NCBI GenBank assembly: GCA_033762625.1
Contig: JANRLI010000014.1
Coordinates: forward strand, 1-32,832
Length of the DNA stretch: 32,832 nucleotides
Reading direction: 5' to 3'
From: Alphaproteobacteria bacterium
GTDB lineage: Bacteria; Pseudomonadota; Alphaproteobacteria; UBA9219; RGZA01
How positions within the stretch are numbered: the stretch's first letter is position 1; every line of letters begins with the position of its first letter. Shown piece by piece: positions 15,534 through 24,286 of the stretch. Below the pieces are notes generated by a model. The model ran no database searches. It had not been told where the DNA came from and saw only the letters and a program-made list of their open reading frames with translations. The position numbers were made by a program, and so were the translations under genes.

Positions 15534-15558
15534 AACCCCATGTTTTATAAGGTTTTTT
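15533..15558 (+). terminator. weak terminator after the esterase gene
   Basis: AAACC (15533-15537) can pair with GGTTT (15551-15555) across a 13-nt loop, followed by a T run to 15558. The stem is short and the loop long, so efficiency is doubtful, but the position directly after the stop codon fits the end of the chemotaxis operon. Confidence 0.35.
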
Positions 15559-15596
15559 TAGATAAAATACTTTCGTGAAGATGATGCTAAATTGCC

Positions 15597-15851
15597 ATGA
15601 TGAAATTTAGCACTCGTAAAACCATCCTGAGACTAAGACTTGATAACGTACTGCGTTGGGGCGCGGTTGCGGCTGAAACTGCTGCGCTTGGCTTAATTCT
15701 TCAGGGCATGCGCTATTCGCACGATCGCGCAGCGGTCGATAGAAGTTACGCATCAATCCAAAAAAAGTACGAGCTTATCAAGCTTCGAAATGAGCGCCGT
15801 GCGCAAATACGCTCACGAGCACATTCGCTTACACAAAAACTTCACGCGTAA
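15597..15851 (+). CDS. small single-pass membrane protein, uncertain
   Basis: An 84-residue frame beginning ATG ATG (15597 or 15600). Residues 1-18 are basic, about 19-38 form one hydrophobic stretch (VLRWGAVAAETAALGLILQG), and about 45-84 form a strongly basic, probably helical tail (IQKKYELIKLRNERRAQIRS). This gives a plausible positive-inside or tail-exposed single-pass topology. No family is recognised and no Shine-Dalgarno is visible. It ends 9 nt from the ctrA stop on the opposite strand, so if it is real there is no room for a separate ctrA terminator. Real gene versus chance frame is undecided. Confidence 0.45.
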   Translation: MMKFSTRKTILRLRLDNVLRWGAVAAETAALGLILQGMRYSHDRAAVDRSYASIQKKYELIKLRNERRAQIRSRAHSLTQKLHA

Positions 15852-15860
15852 TATAAAAAA

Positions 15861-16595
15861 TTACCCAGCAACCCGTGCTTTTTCAGGAGGCGGAGCTAAC
15901 GGCGCTTCACTACCACCCGCTTGTGGGTCACGCAGCACATAACCACGACCCCATACAGTTTCAATGTAGTTATCGCCCGATGTCGATTGCATCAGCTTCT
16001 TGCGCAGTTTGCATACAAACACGTCGATAATCTTCAATTCTGGCTCGTCCATACCGCCATAAAGGTGATTTAAGAACATTTCCTTTGTTAGCGTCGTACC
16101 TTTACGCAGCGATAGAAGCTCAAGAATACCGTATTCTTTGCCGGTAAGGTGTAATGGTTGACCTTCAACTTCAACAGTACGTGTATCAAGATTTACAGTC
16201 AGCTTGCCAGTGCGGATAACACTGTCGGAGTGGCCTTTGCTGCGGCGGATAATGGCATGAATACGTGCAACGAGTTCGCGGCGGTCGAATGGTTTGGTGA
16301 GGTAATCATCCGCGCCAAATCCAAGTCCGCGAATCTTGTTATCGAGTTCATTAAGACCCGAGAGAATGAGAATAGGTGTGTTGACCTTTGCTTGGCGCAG
16401 ACGGCGCAGAACTTCGTAGCCGTCAATATCAGGGAGCATCAGATCGAGAATGATGATATCATAATCATATAGCTTGCCAATTTCTAAACCGTCTTCACCC
16501 AGATCGGTTGTATCTACAATAAAGCCTTCGGCTTGAAGCATCAGCTCAATACTCTTTGCAACCGAGCTATCATCTTCAACAAGCAATACGCGCAT
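15861..16595 (-). CDS. ctrA: cell-cycle master response regulator CtrA
   Basis: A 244-residue OmpR/PhoB-type regulator. The receiver (1-120) has D8-D9 (LLVEDDS), phospho-acceptor D51 ([11 protein letters not shown]), S79 and K100 (LTKPFD). The winged-helix DNA-binding domain (about 125-230) includes [15 protein letters not shown] and [16 protein letters not shown], both highly characteristic of CtrA, as is [11 protein letters not shown] near the N-terminus. CtrA binds TTAA-N7-TTAA boxes and activates early flagellar genes, and in Caulobacter it also silences the replication origin. The C-terminus is [10 protein letters not shown] and lacks the Ala-Ala end that Caulobacter CtrA uses for ClpXP degradation. 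It diverges from fliI over a TTAA-rich region that probably includes autoregulatory sites. Confidence 0.96.
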   Translation of the reverse strand: MRVLLVEDDSSVAKSIELMLQAEGFIVDTTDLGEDGLEIGKLYDYDIIILDLMLPDIDGYEVLRRLRQAKVNTPILILSGLNELDNKIRGLGFGADDYLTKPFDRRELVARIHAIIRRSKGHSDSVIRTGKLTVNLDTRTVEVEGQPLHLTGKEYGILELLSLRKGTTLTKEMFLNHLYGGMDEPELKIIDVFVCKLRKKLMQSTSGDNYIETVWGRGYVLRDPQAGGSEAPLAPPPEKARVAG

Positions 16596-16638
16596 GGGAT
16601 ATCCCCTAAGGTTAAAAGTAATGGGTTAGGTTTATTAC

Positions 16639-16653
16639 TTAACTGACTGCTAA
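16639..16653. promoter_or_regulatory. CtrA-box-like site upstream of ctrA
   Basis: TTAA-CTGACTG-CTAA matches the TTAA-N7-TTAA CtrA box with one mismatch. It lies 44 nt from the ctrA start codon, a position compatible with autoregulation. Binding is inferred only. Confidence 0.4.
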
Positions 16654-16707
16654 GAACCTTCGTTAAGGCTCATTAGTAATTATTACCTTAATTAAGACTA
16701 ATAAGCA

Positions 16708-16798
16708 TTAAGAATTGGTAAACATTGTTAACTTTCCTGTGATTATGTTGTTTCTTCTCATTGAATAAGCGTTAAGTCTTTGTAAAACATTGTTAAAA
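16708..16798. repeat. two direct repeats TTAAG-n-GTAAA-CATTGTTAA between ctrA and fliI
   Basis: Unit 1 (16708-16732) and unit 2 (16772-16798) share the order TTAAG, about 5-6 nt, GTAAA, CATTGTTAA, at a 64-nt offset, close to six helical turns. Each includes TTAA-N7-TAAA, a degenerate form of the CtrA box. Unit 2 ends 12 nt before the fliI start, so it may overlap the fliI promoter. These are probably binding sites for CtrA or another phase-dependent regulator serving both genes. Confidence 0.5.
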
Positions 16799-16810
16799 TA
16801 AAATAGGGCT

Positions 16811-18133
16811 ATGCAGATTCAAAGGCTTTTATCCGACATAAATAATGTTTCCACGGTGCGCCATTACGGGCGGGTGACCGCTGTTTCAGGCTTATTAGTC
16901 GAAGTGGCGGGGGTTGAACGCAAGCTTTCAGTTGGCTCTCGCTGTTTTTTAATCGCGCAAGGTAATCGCCGCGTATTATCCGAAGTGGTGGGATTCAGAA
17001 ATGGCCGCGCATTACTTATGCCGTTCAGTTCACTTGATGGAATTGGATTGGGTTCAAAAGCCGAAGTCGCCGAAGCACAACCTACAGTTTCGCCATCCAA
17101 TGACTGGCTTGGGCGCGTTGTGAATGCGCTTGGCGAACCGATCGATAGCAAAGGTCCATTACCATCTGGCGATCATCCTATTCCGCTTCGCAATCCACCA
17201 CCCCCTGCAAGCCAGCGTGGCCGCGTTGGCGGCAAGATTGATCTGGGCGTGCGTGCACTCAACACATTCCTAACATGCTGTCTTGGTCAACGCATGGGTA
17301 TCTTTGCGGGGTCGGGCGTTGGCAAATCCATCATGATGTCAATGATCGCACGTTACACATCCGCCGACGTGATTGTTATTGGTCTGGTCGGCGAACGCGG
17401 CCGCGAAGTGCAAGAATTCATTCACGATGATCTGGGCGAAGAAGGTTTAGCACGTTCAGTATTGGTCATCGCTACATCCGATGAAGCGCCGCTTATGCGT
17501 AGACAAGCGGCCTATATGACCTTGGCGATTGCCGAATATTACCGTGGGCAAGGTAAGAATGTTCTGTGTTTAATGGATAGCATTACCCGCTTTGCCATGG
17601 CGCAGCGTGAAATAGGCTTATCAGCTGGTGAGCCCCCAACCACCAAAGGATATCCGCCAACCACATTCTCCGAATTGCCAAAATTATTGGAACGCGCTGG
17701 CCCAGGCTTGCCGGGTGAGGGGAGTATCACCGCCTTATTCAGCGTGTTGGTAGATGGCGATGACCATAACGAACCGATTGCAGATGCGACACGCGGTATT
17801 TTGGATGGTCATATTGTTTTGGAACGCAGCATCGCAGAGCGCGGACGTTATCCCGCCATCAATGTGCTGCGCAGCATCTCGCGTATGATGCCGAATTGTA
17901 ATACCGATGCTGAAAATGAATTAGTCACGCGTGCGCGTAAACTCATGGCATCCTATGACAACATGGCGGAGATGATACGTCTTGGCGCATATCGCCGTGG
18001 CAGCGACCCTGCAACCGACGAAGCCATCCGATATAATCCCGAGCTTGAGGCTTTTTTGGGCCAACGCAAGGATGAACAAAGCACAATCGATGACGGCTAC
18101 CAGCAATTGGCAGCCATTCTTAATAAACGCTGA
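16811..18133 (+). CDS. fliI: flagellar export ATPase FliI
   Basis: A 440-residue hexameric ATPase, related to F1-beta, at the cytoplasmic base of the flagellar type III export apparatus. It has an N-terminal beta-barrel (about 1-95), P-loop AGSGVGKS (166-173), catalytic-Glu region [11 protein letters not shown], Walker B region [26 protein letters not shown] (split by function), and the FliI-typical [11 protein letters not shown]-like end ([13 protein letters not shown]). The length is normal. No strong Shine-Dalgarno precedes the ATG at 16811. FliI works with FliH (26086-26787) and FliJ, whose gene start overlaps its stop by one base. Confidence 0.96.
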   Translation: MQIQRLLSDINNVSTVRHYGRVTAVSGLLVEVAGVERKLSVGSRCFLIAQGNRRVLSEVVGFRNGRALLMPFSSLDGIGLGSKAEVAEAQPTVSPSNDWLGRVVNALGEPIDSKGPLPSGDHPIPLRNPPPPASQRGRVGGKIDLGVRALNTFLTCCLGQRMGIFAGSGVGKSIMMSMIARYTSADVIVIGLVGERGREVQEFIHDDLGEEGLARSVLVIATSDEAPLMRRQAAYMTLAIAEYYRGQGKNVLCLMDSITRFAMAQREIGLSAGEPPTTKGYPPTTFSELPKLLERAGPGLPGEGSITALFSVLVDGDDHNEPIADATRGILDGHIVLERSIAERGRYPAINVLRSISRMMPNCNTDAENELVTRARKLMASYDNMAEMIRLGAYRRGSDPATDEAIRYNPELEAFLGQRKDEQSTIDDGYQQLAAILNKR

Positions 18134-18558
18134 TGAAACAGCTCGAAACACTTATCAAAATGCATAAGCTTTATGTCGATGAGCAACGCCGCGTACTTGG
18201 CGTAAAGCAGGCCGAAGCGGATGCCATAATGATGGCGATTGCAACATTACAAGCCAATCTGGAAATGGAAAAAGAACGCGCCGCGCAGACCCAAGAACAA
18301 GAGGTTTTATTTTCTATCGGCATTTACATCAAAGAACAGCTCAAGAAGCATGAACGCATGCAGCTCGATTTATCCGCAAAGGAAGCAGAAGTAGCCGTGG
18401 AGCGCGATAAACTTTCAGCGATGTTTGAAGAACTGAAACGCTACGAAATTGCGCAGGAAAACTGGCTAGAGGAACAGCGGTTGGCAGAACAAAAAGCCGA
18501 AAACAAAGTCTATGATGAACAATCCGGTCAGCGGCATCATCAGCGCGGCGAAAATTAA
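18133..18558 (+). CDS. fliJ: flagellar export chaperone/stalk protein FliJ
   Basis: A 141-residue, almost wholly alpha-helical, charged protein predicted to form an antiparallel coiled coil. It resembles FliJ, the central stalk of the FliI hexamer, which couples ATPase to the FlhA gate and escorts chaperones. Sequence conservation in this family is low, so the call rests on size, coiled-coil pattern and position directly behind fliI, with TGATG overlap. It ends 2 nt from the convergent fliK-like stop, leaving no room for separate terminators. Confidence 0.88.
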   Translation: MKQLETLIKMHKLYVDEQRRVLGVKQAEADAIMMAIATLQANLEMEKERAAQTQEQEVLFSIGIYIKEQLKKHERMQLDLSAKEAEVAVERDKLSAMFEELKRYEIAQENWLEEQRLAEQKAENKVYDEQSGQRHHQRGEN

Positions 18559-18560
18559 TC

Positions 18561-20318
18561 CTACAGTTTTTTCGATAAATGTTGGCTTGGCACTGTTTTG
18601 ATATCTACCCAGCCATGCTTGTTGGCTTGGAATATCAACGATCCGTTATATTTTACCTCTTCCATTGCATGCGCAAAGCGGAAGCGCAAATCATTGCGCA
18701 AATCCTCAGCCAGAGGATTAACGGTACGCACAATCAAATCCAGTTTGCGTTGATGAACCAGCCCATCAATCTGGATTGGCCCAAGGCGTGTCAACGAAAC
18801 ATCAATTAAAAAACGCCGCGCAATTTCTCGTTCGCTTTGTCCGGATTTTCTCTGGCGCGGGTCGTCATGCACAAAGAAGCGAAATTGCTGTAATTTGTCC
18901 CCTTCCAGATAGGGAATATGTGTACCGCGCCATGTTGACCCTGCGCTATCCATGGCGGCCATCTTGCTGCCTTCAAATTCGGCCTTCAGGCTGTTTAAAA
19001 GCGATTGTTTTCCAATGCTTTCCAGCGCGTCCTTCACATCATGGCCAAGCCATGCATCAGTATTACTGCGCTGCAAGGCAGATAGGAAAAACAATATGCC
19101 GCCCGCCAATTGCCCAGATTGTGCGTGCGGCAGCCGAAAGCGTTTTAGCTCATTAATGAGGATAGGATTTTGCTGTGTTAAAATCTCGATGATTTGTCGC
19201 AGATTTTCAAAGGATGTCTGAAACTGCTTTTCAACTTTTTCGGTAACCAGCTCCGCGCCCGCACCAAGCACTACCTGAATCTTTGTTCCAACCGGCCATG
19301 ACTTATTGGCATTCACAACGGCAACCTGATCATCAATTGTCAAAATCGGCTGGCCAGATGCGGTGGCGCCACGCACAATTGCTGTCAGCGATTTATCATT
19401 GCCGCCTTGCACCGGCAACTCCTGCGCAGCACTTGCTACATTTAAAATTCGCAGCGGTAGTAGCTGCGGTTTTACAGTCTCTAGTGGCAGTTGAATTTTC
19501 AAAGCTTCACCGGCATCGGGGGCAGGCAGTTTACCTTGCTGTTGCGGGGGTTGGCGTTGCGCCTGTTGACCCTGTGTTGAATTTTGTTCGTAATTATTGC
19601 GGCTGGCGGCTGTTCCTTGATTCAATGTTTGAATCGGCGTTTGGCTGGTTTGGATTGCCGCCGCATTTGCTGGCGCAGCCTGCGTTTGTGCGGCCTTACC
19701 ATCAGCACCCTTCACATCGCCTGCGGCTTGTTCTGCACCGGCTTGAACATTTGCAGCTGTCTGCGTTGTTTGGGTTTGCGCTGCACTTGCCAGATTTGGC
19801 GACTGTTTTAAAACGGATGCACGGTTCTGATTATACAAAAGATTAGAAAGCAACGTGGACGGCAAAACGGTGACCTGAAACACTTGACCGATTTTAGGAA
19901 TTTCCGCTGTCAGTGTTTGGCGTGATAATGCCGAATTTGCTGCCAGCGATTGTTCCACTTGCCCCGCCGCTAGCGCTGCGCGGGTACCGACCACTAATAC
20001 TGCTTCCAAACCATTCGGTCCTGGGCGTAATTGTAATGCCACACGGCCGGGTAAGTTATCTTGCAATTGCTTGATTGCGTCTTGTGGTAAACGCAGCAGA
20101 AAATCACCTTGCCCCGTGCGTAGTAATAACTGATCCAACCCCGTTGCTTTGGTCGCTGTGCCTTCAATCAGTAATGCTCTGGCAAGCGCATTGACATCCA
20201 AAGGACTGCTTTGCACCGTCACCGTTATGCTTTGGGCAATGTGCTCGGCTTGCGCACCACCTTGTTGCGCCAAAACGGCCTGAATTGCCTGAAGCTGATC
20301 GGGAGGCAGGGCAGTCAT
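18561..20318 (-). CDS. fliK: FliK-like flagellar hook-length control protein
   Basis: A 585-residue protein. The N-terminal part (about 1-165) is moderately ordered. The middle (about 170-275) is low-complexity Gln/Ala/Thr-rich (QTQTTQTAANVQAGAEQ, QGQQAQRQPPQQQG), as expected for a secreted molecular ruler. The C-terminal about 100 residues (from RFFVHDD through FLIDVSLTRLGPIQIDGLV to LRFRFAHAMEEVKY) match the FliK C-terminal hook-switching domain. FliK is exported during hook assembly and switches the export apparatus from hook to filament proteins through FlhB. It is the last gene of the long minus-strand flagellar block, 16 nt after flhG. Confidence 0.83.
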   Translation of the reverse strand: MTALPPDQLQAIQAVLAQQGGAQAEHIAQSITVTVQSSPLDVNALARALLIEGTATKATGLDQLLLRTGQGDFLLRLPQDAIKQLQDNLPGRVALQLRPGPNGLEAVLVVGTRAALAAGQVEQSLAANSALSRQTLTAEIPKIGQVFQVTVLPSTLLSNLLYNQNRASVLKQSPNLASAAQTQTTQTAANVQAGAEQAAGDVKGADGKAAQTQAAPANAAAIQTSQTPIQTLNQGTAASRNNYEQNSTQGQQAQRQPPQQQGKLPAPDAGEALKIQLPLETVKPQLLPLRILNVASAAQELPVQGGNDKSLTAIVRGATASGQPILTIDDQVAVVNANKSWPVGTKIQVVLGAGAELVTEKVEKQFQTSFENLRQIIEILTQQNPILINELKRFRLPHAQSGQLAGGILFFLSALQRSNTDAWLGHDVKDALESIGKQSLLNSLKAEFEGSKMAAMDSAGSTWRGTHIPYLEGDKLQQFRFFVHDDPRQRKSGQSEREIARRFLIDVSLTRLGPIQIDGLVHQRKLDLIVRTVNPLAEDLRNDLRFRFAHAMEEVKYNGSLIFQANKHGWVDIKTVPSQHLSKKL

Positions 20319-20334
20319 GTTTTTTTATGGTATG

Positions 20335-21117
20335 TCATTTCATAAGTTTCCGTACGATGGCTTCCACATCCATTGCTGCTTCGGTTGAAGGATGACGTTT
20401 TAATAATGGGGTTTGTGCGCGAATGGCTTCGCGTACCTTCAAATCACGGCGGATAATGCCCATCAACGGCGGTTCATACCGCAAGAAATTCCGGCATACA
20501 TTCAAAATGGTGTTATAGGTTTTTTCGCCGTCCAACGTATTGGCGGCCATGTTCACAACAATGCCGATATTGGCGGATGAATTGGCAGCATGGGTTAGTT
20601 TAATGAACGCATACGCATCCGTTAGCGAGGTTGGCTCATCGGTTACGACAATCAGTGTTAGGCCCGCAGGGCCGGCCATCAATCGCACGGGGCGGTCAAC
20701 GCCCGCGCCTAAATCGACAATGATTTTATCGTAATCACCCGCAAGACCAATCAAATCATTGCGTAGCTCTGCCAACCGCTGCGTAGGGATGTTGGCAAGA
20801 CTGCCTGACCCCGAACGCCCGGGAATAATATCAAACTTGCCTTCATTGTAATGGGTGATGGCGCCTTTTAGTGTCATCTTGCCATCCAGCACATCTCCTA
20901 AATCCTTATCTGGCGTCAGTCCCAATTGAATATCGACGTTTGCTAATCCCAAATCGCCGTCGAACAGTAATACTCGCTGCCCTTTTGATGCCAGCGTGTA
21001 GCAAAGCGTTGTTGAAAACCATGTTTTGCCGACACCGCCTTTGCCTGAAGCAATCGCAATCATGTTAGCGCAGGTCAGCGGGGCGGGGATGTTCTTATTT
21101 GCAATCGTGGGTTCCAT
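20335..21117 (-). CDS. flhG: MinD/ParA-type ATPase FlhG (FleN/YlxH)
   Basis: A 260-residue ATPase that counteracts FlhF and limits flagellar number. The deviant Walker A is SGKGGVGKTW (25-33). FDGDLGLANVDIQLGL follows at about residues 50-66 and is typical of FlhG, and the DLGAGVDR region corresponds to Walker B. The start is 21117 because GGAG (21124-21127) lies 6 nt upstream. The TTG at 21129 overlaps the flhF stop region and is not needed. The amphipathic C-terminal membrane-targeting helix appears as MDVEAIVRKLMK. It sits directly behind flhF, the standard pairing. Confidence 0.93.
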   Translation of the reverse strand: MEPTIANKNIPAPLTCANMIAIASGKGGVGKTWFSTTLCYTLASKGQRVLLFDGDLGLANVDIQLGLTPDKDLGDVLDGKMTLKGAITHYNEGKFDIIPGRSGSGSLANIPTQRLAELRNDLIGLAGDYDKIIVDLGAGVDRPVRLMAGPAGLTLIVVTDEPTSLTDAYAFIKLTHAANSSANIGIVVNMAANTLDGEKTYNTILNVCRNFLRYEPPLMGIIRRDLKVREAIRAQTPLLKRHPSTEAAMDVEAIVRKLMK

Positions 21118-21129
21118 ACTATTCTCCAA

Positions 21130-22146
21130 TCACGCTGTTCCGCTTATTTTATCTGATGATTTCAACACAGCCGAAACAACATCTGCTGGCAGTAAAAGAC
21201 GAGCAAAAGTTACGGGGTTTACCGCTTGTAATGGTTCAGTGACTTTGGGCGATATGCTCATGTCACATAATTGTAAACCGGTTTCATGGGCGATGGTTAG
21301 CATGCTTCCCAAGCGGCGGGTCATATCCACCTTGGTGATAATCATCTTGCGTGCGCCGATTTCCATAAACGCCCGCGCCATATCAATGCCTTCGGCTGCA
21401 TCAAGGCCAGCAGGTAAAACCAATACGGGTTCCATTTCTGCTGCGCTGACCATTTTGCGTAAGTCAAACATATCGCCTTTGCTGAACGGGTTGCGTCCCG
21501 TGTTATCAATCAAGATAATTTCCCCGTTGGTGTGCGTCTCAATTGCATCGCGCAGGGCAGGCGCATCTTCAACTTCCACCAAATCGATTTTCAATAATTT
21601 TGTGAGCGAAGAAAGCTGTTCAACCGCGCCCGCGCGTGTCAAATCGGTTGTAATGACGCCTACGCGGTGCTTGTGCATCACGCGGTTCGCTGCAATTTTG
21701 GCAATGGTCAGCGTTTTGCCTGCACCCGGCGGCCCAACCAAACAAATCGGTTTGGCATTACCATCAAATAATGGCGCATACTCAAAATGCTTATCCATCG
21801 CTGCTCCCAGCGCAATGAGAACATCGTGGTCTGCAAAATGTGTGACGGTGCCAAGCAATGTCTCGGCAAGGGCGGGGTTAACGGCGTGGCGCAGCAACGC
21901 ATCCGCAATCACTTCCACAACATCATGGTCATAATTAATAGGTTGTTTGGATGGCACTTCCGGCTGGCCAACAGGAACGGGCGCTTCCTTGGGTTTTACC
22001 GTGCTTTCATCGAGCGCTGCGGTAACCCGCACACCGCCTTGGTCATCATCACGGGTCGCGACAATAATGGCATCATTGCCCAGCGCTTCGCGCACTTGAC
22101 TCATTGCCTCTGCAAGCGTTTGACCATGAAAGGAGCGTAGCCGCAT
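21130..22146 (-). CDS. flhF: SRP-type GTPase FlhF
   Basis: A 338-residue GTPase that sets the site of flagellar assembly at the pole. The N-terminal B domain (MRLRSFHGQTLAEAMSQVRE) leads into a short linker and N domain. The GTPase domain has G1 GPPGAGKT (138-145), the TTDLTRAGAVEQL insertion-box region, G3-like DNTGR in place of DTAGR, and G4 TKVD. It is shorter than many FlhF proteins, mainly in the B-domain linker. The start codon follows the flhA stop by 15 nt, where a 16-nt near-duplicate sequence supplies TAATG. Confidence 0.94.
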   Translation of the reverse strand: MRLRSFHGQTLAEAMSQVREALGNDAIIVATRDDDQGGVRVTAALDESTVKPKEAPVPVGQPEVPSKQPINYDHDVVEVIADALLRHAVNPALAETLLGTVTHFADHDVLIALGAAMDKHFEYAPLFDGNAKPICLVGPPGAGKTLTIAKIAANRVMHKHRVGVITTDLTRAGAVEQLSSLTKLLKIDLVEVEDAPALRDAIETHTNGEIILIDNTGRNPFSKGDMFDLRKMVSAAEMEPVLVLPAGLDAAEGIDMARAFMEIGARKMIITKVDMTRRLGSMLTIAHETGLQLCDMSISPKVTEPLQAVNPVTFARLLLPADVVSAVLKSSDKISGTA

Positions 22147-22175
22147 TAGATTTGCCCCATGTTAAATCTGCCCCA
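22144..22175 (-). repeat. tandem 16-nt imperfect duplication at the flhA/flhF junction
   Basis: Reading the minus strand, TGGGGCAGATTTAACA (22175-22160) is followed at once by TGGGGCAAATCTAATG (22159-22144), 12 of 16 bases identical. The first copy ends flhA. The second contains a mini-frame M-G-Q-I-stop and the flhF start, so TAA and ATG overlap as TAATG. It looks like a local duplication that shaped the coupling site. Confidence 0.55.
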
Positions 22176-24267
22176 ATGTTTTAATCCGCGCCTTTGAATG
22201 AATTTCATTCTGTGACACGACCGTGGTTGATGCGCGGAAGCGTTCAATAATTGAACGCACATAAGGACGAATACCGGGCGAGGTAAGCAGCACAGGGCTT
22301 TCCCCCATCTGTGCATGCTTATCAAATGTGGTGCGTACCGCATTGATAAATTGCTGCAAACGGCTGGGTGCCATCGCCAATTGTTTATCTTCGCCATCGC
22401 CAACAATGGATTCAGCAAAGGCTTGCTCCCACTCGGGCGAAAGCGTAATCAGCGGGATAAACCCTGTATCGCGCGTTTGCGCTTCGGAGATTTGCCGCGC
22501 AAGCCGCGCGCGCACATGTTCGGTAATGGCGGTAATGTTGCGCGTAATCGCGGATGCTTCGGATACACCTTCCAGAATACTCGGCAAATCGCGTATAGAA
22601 ATGCGTTCGGATAACAGATTTTGCAGAACACGCTGCAACCCGCCAATGGTAATCTGTGATGGGATAACATCGCTGACGAGTTTTTGGTGTTCCTTATCCA
22701 ATTCATCAAGCAGTTTCTGCGTTTCCGAATAGGTCAGCATTTCTGACATATTGTCTTTAACGATTTCGGTCAAATGCGTTGTCACAACGGTTGGTGTATC
22801 CACAACCGTATAGCCTTTAAACAAGGCTTCTTCGCGGTACCCGGGGTCTGCCCATACCGCTGGCAACCCAAAGGCGGGTTCGGTTGTAGGTTCACCCGGC
22901 AATGCAATCGTATCACCACGTGGATCCATAATCAGCAACATGCCGGGACGCAGCGTGCCACGGCCAGCTTCAATTTCCTTGATGCGCACAACGTAGGTAT
23001 TTGGCGCAAGCTGCAAATTATCCTGAATACGTACCGATGGCAGCACGAACCCCATATCGCCTGCCAATTGACGGCGCAGCCCTTTAATTTGATCGGTAAG
23101 ACGTTGGCCAGCTTCGGAATTCACCAGTGCAAGAAGGCCATACCCCAATTCAATGCGAATGGTATCAATCGCCAATGAACGTGAAATAGGTTCTTCCGCT
23201 ACGGGCACTAATGGCTCTGCGGTTTCCATGGCTTTCTTATCCGCCATTTCACGATGAATTTGCGGCATCTTCCATGCAAAATAGCCAAGCACGCCGGCCA
23301 AAATCCAAAATGGAATTTTTGGAATACCCGGCATCAGCGACATTATTGCCAAAAGGCCAGCCGTAAAGCCAAGCGCCATGGGGTATGCGCCCAACTGGCC
23401 GAACATGCTGTTCGATTTACCGCCTTCATCGGCAGATCCTGTTTTGGAAACAAGAAAACCAGCGGCGATGGAAACGATAAGCGCAGGAACCTGCGTTGCA
23501 ATGCCATCACCAATGGTAAGACGGATATAGGTGTCTGCTGCTTGCATGAATTGCATGCCATGCATCACCATGCCAATAATCGTACCGCCAATAATATTGA
23601 CGAAGGTAATAATCAAACCGGCAATCGCGTCACCACGCACGAATTTCGATGCACCATCCATCGACCCGAAGAAATTACTTTCGTTTTCCAGTTCTTTGCG
23701 GCGCGCACGTGCCGTTGCTTCATCAATCATGCCAGATGACAAATCGGCATCAATCGCCATTTGTTTGCCGGGCATGGCATCCAAGGTGAAACGTGCCGCA
23801 ACTTCTGCGATACGGCCAGAACCTTTGGTAATCACGACGAAGTTCACGATGGTAAGGATAGCAAACACAATCATTCCGATTACAAAGCTGCCGGACATAA
23901 TGAAGCCAGCAAAAGCTTCCACGACCATGCCGGCCGCATCTGCGCCTTCATTGCCATGTGATAAAATCAGCCGTGTGGTGCCAAGGTTAAGCGCGAGGCG
24001 AAGCAGCGTTGCAATAAGCAAAATGGTTGGGAAAGACGAAAGGTCCAGTGCTTTTTTAATAAACAGCACGGTCATTAAAATAATGACGGAGAAGGTAAGC
24101 GAAAGCGTCAGCCCCATATCCACCACAAAGGTGGGCATGGGAATAATCATCATCATCACGATACTGATTAAACCAACCGCCAGCCACATATCTGAACGGG
24201 CGAACAGGCGATTAAATGCTGCCATATCGAAGCTATCACCGCTGCCTGTTCCAACTGGATTTGTCAT
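22162..24267 (-). CDS. flhA: flagellar export gate protein FlhA
   Basis: A 701-residue membrane protein forming the nonameric export gate. The N-terminal half (about 25-330) has eight hydrophobic segments and the FHIPEP signature around ASKFVRGDAIAGLIITFVNIIGG, with the conserved cytoplasmic FPIC-like loop (MPGKQMAIDADLSSGMIDEATARARRKELENESNFFGSMDG, given here as the region at about 185-225). The C-terminal half (about 365-701) is the four-subdomain cytosolic ring that binds chaperone-substrate complexes and FliJ. The length is normal. It starts 19 nt after the flbD stop and so is probably in the same transcript. The Shine-Dalgarno is weak. Confidence 0.96.
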   Translation of the reverse strand: MTNPVGTGSGDSFDMAAFNRLFARSDMWLAVGLISIVMMMIIPMPTFVVDMGLTLSLTFSVIILMTVLFIKKALDLSSFPTILLIATLLRLALNLGTTRLILSHGNEGADAAGMVVEAFAGFIMSGSFVIGMIVFAILTIVNFVVITKGSGRIAEVAARFTLDAMPGKQMAIDADLSSGMIDEATARARRKELENESNFFGSMDGASKFVRGDAIAGLIITFVNIIGGTIIGMVMHGMQFMQAADTYIRLTIGDGIATQVPALIVSIAAGFLVSKTGSADEGGKSNSMFGQLGAYPMALGFTAGLLAIMSLMPGIPKIPFWILAGVLGYFAWKMPQIHREMADKKAMETAEPLVPVAEEPISRSLAIDTIRIELGYGLLALVNSEAGQRLTDQIKGLRRQLAGDMGFVLPSVRIQDNLQLAPNTYVVRIKEIEAGRGTLRPGMLLIMDPRGDTIALPGEPTTEPAFGLPAVWADPGYREEALFKGYTVVDTPTVVTTHLTEIVKDNMSEMLTYSETQKLLDELDKEHQKLVSDVIPSQITIGGLQRVLQNLLSERISIRDLPSILEGVSEASAITRNITAITEHVRARLARQISEAQTRDTGFIPLITLSPEWEQAFAESIVGDGEDKQLAMAPSRLQQFINAVRTTFDKHAQMGESPVLLTSPGIRPYVRSIIERFRASTTVVSQNEIHSKARIKTLGQI

Positions 24268-24286
24268 AATGCCCGTTTATCTTAAT

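Noticed and set aside
19283-19846. 187-codon plus-strand frame opposite fliK
   Set aside because: It lies wholly antisense to the low-complexity fliK region, shows no family features, and is typical of frames opposite Gln/Ala-rich codons.
21026-21934. 302-codon plus-strand frame opposite flhG and flhF
   Set aside because: It is antisense to two well-supported genes and its Ser/Ile/Arg-rich translation has no recognisable domain.
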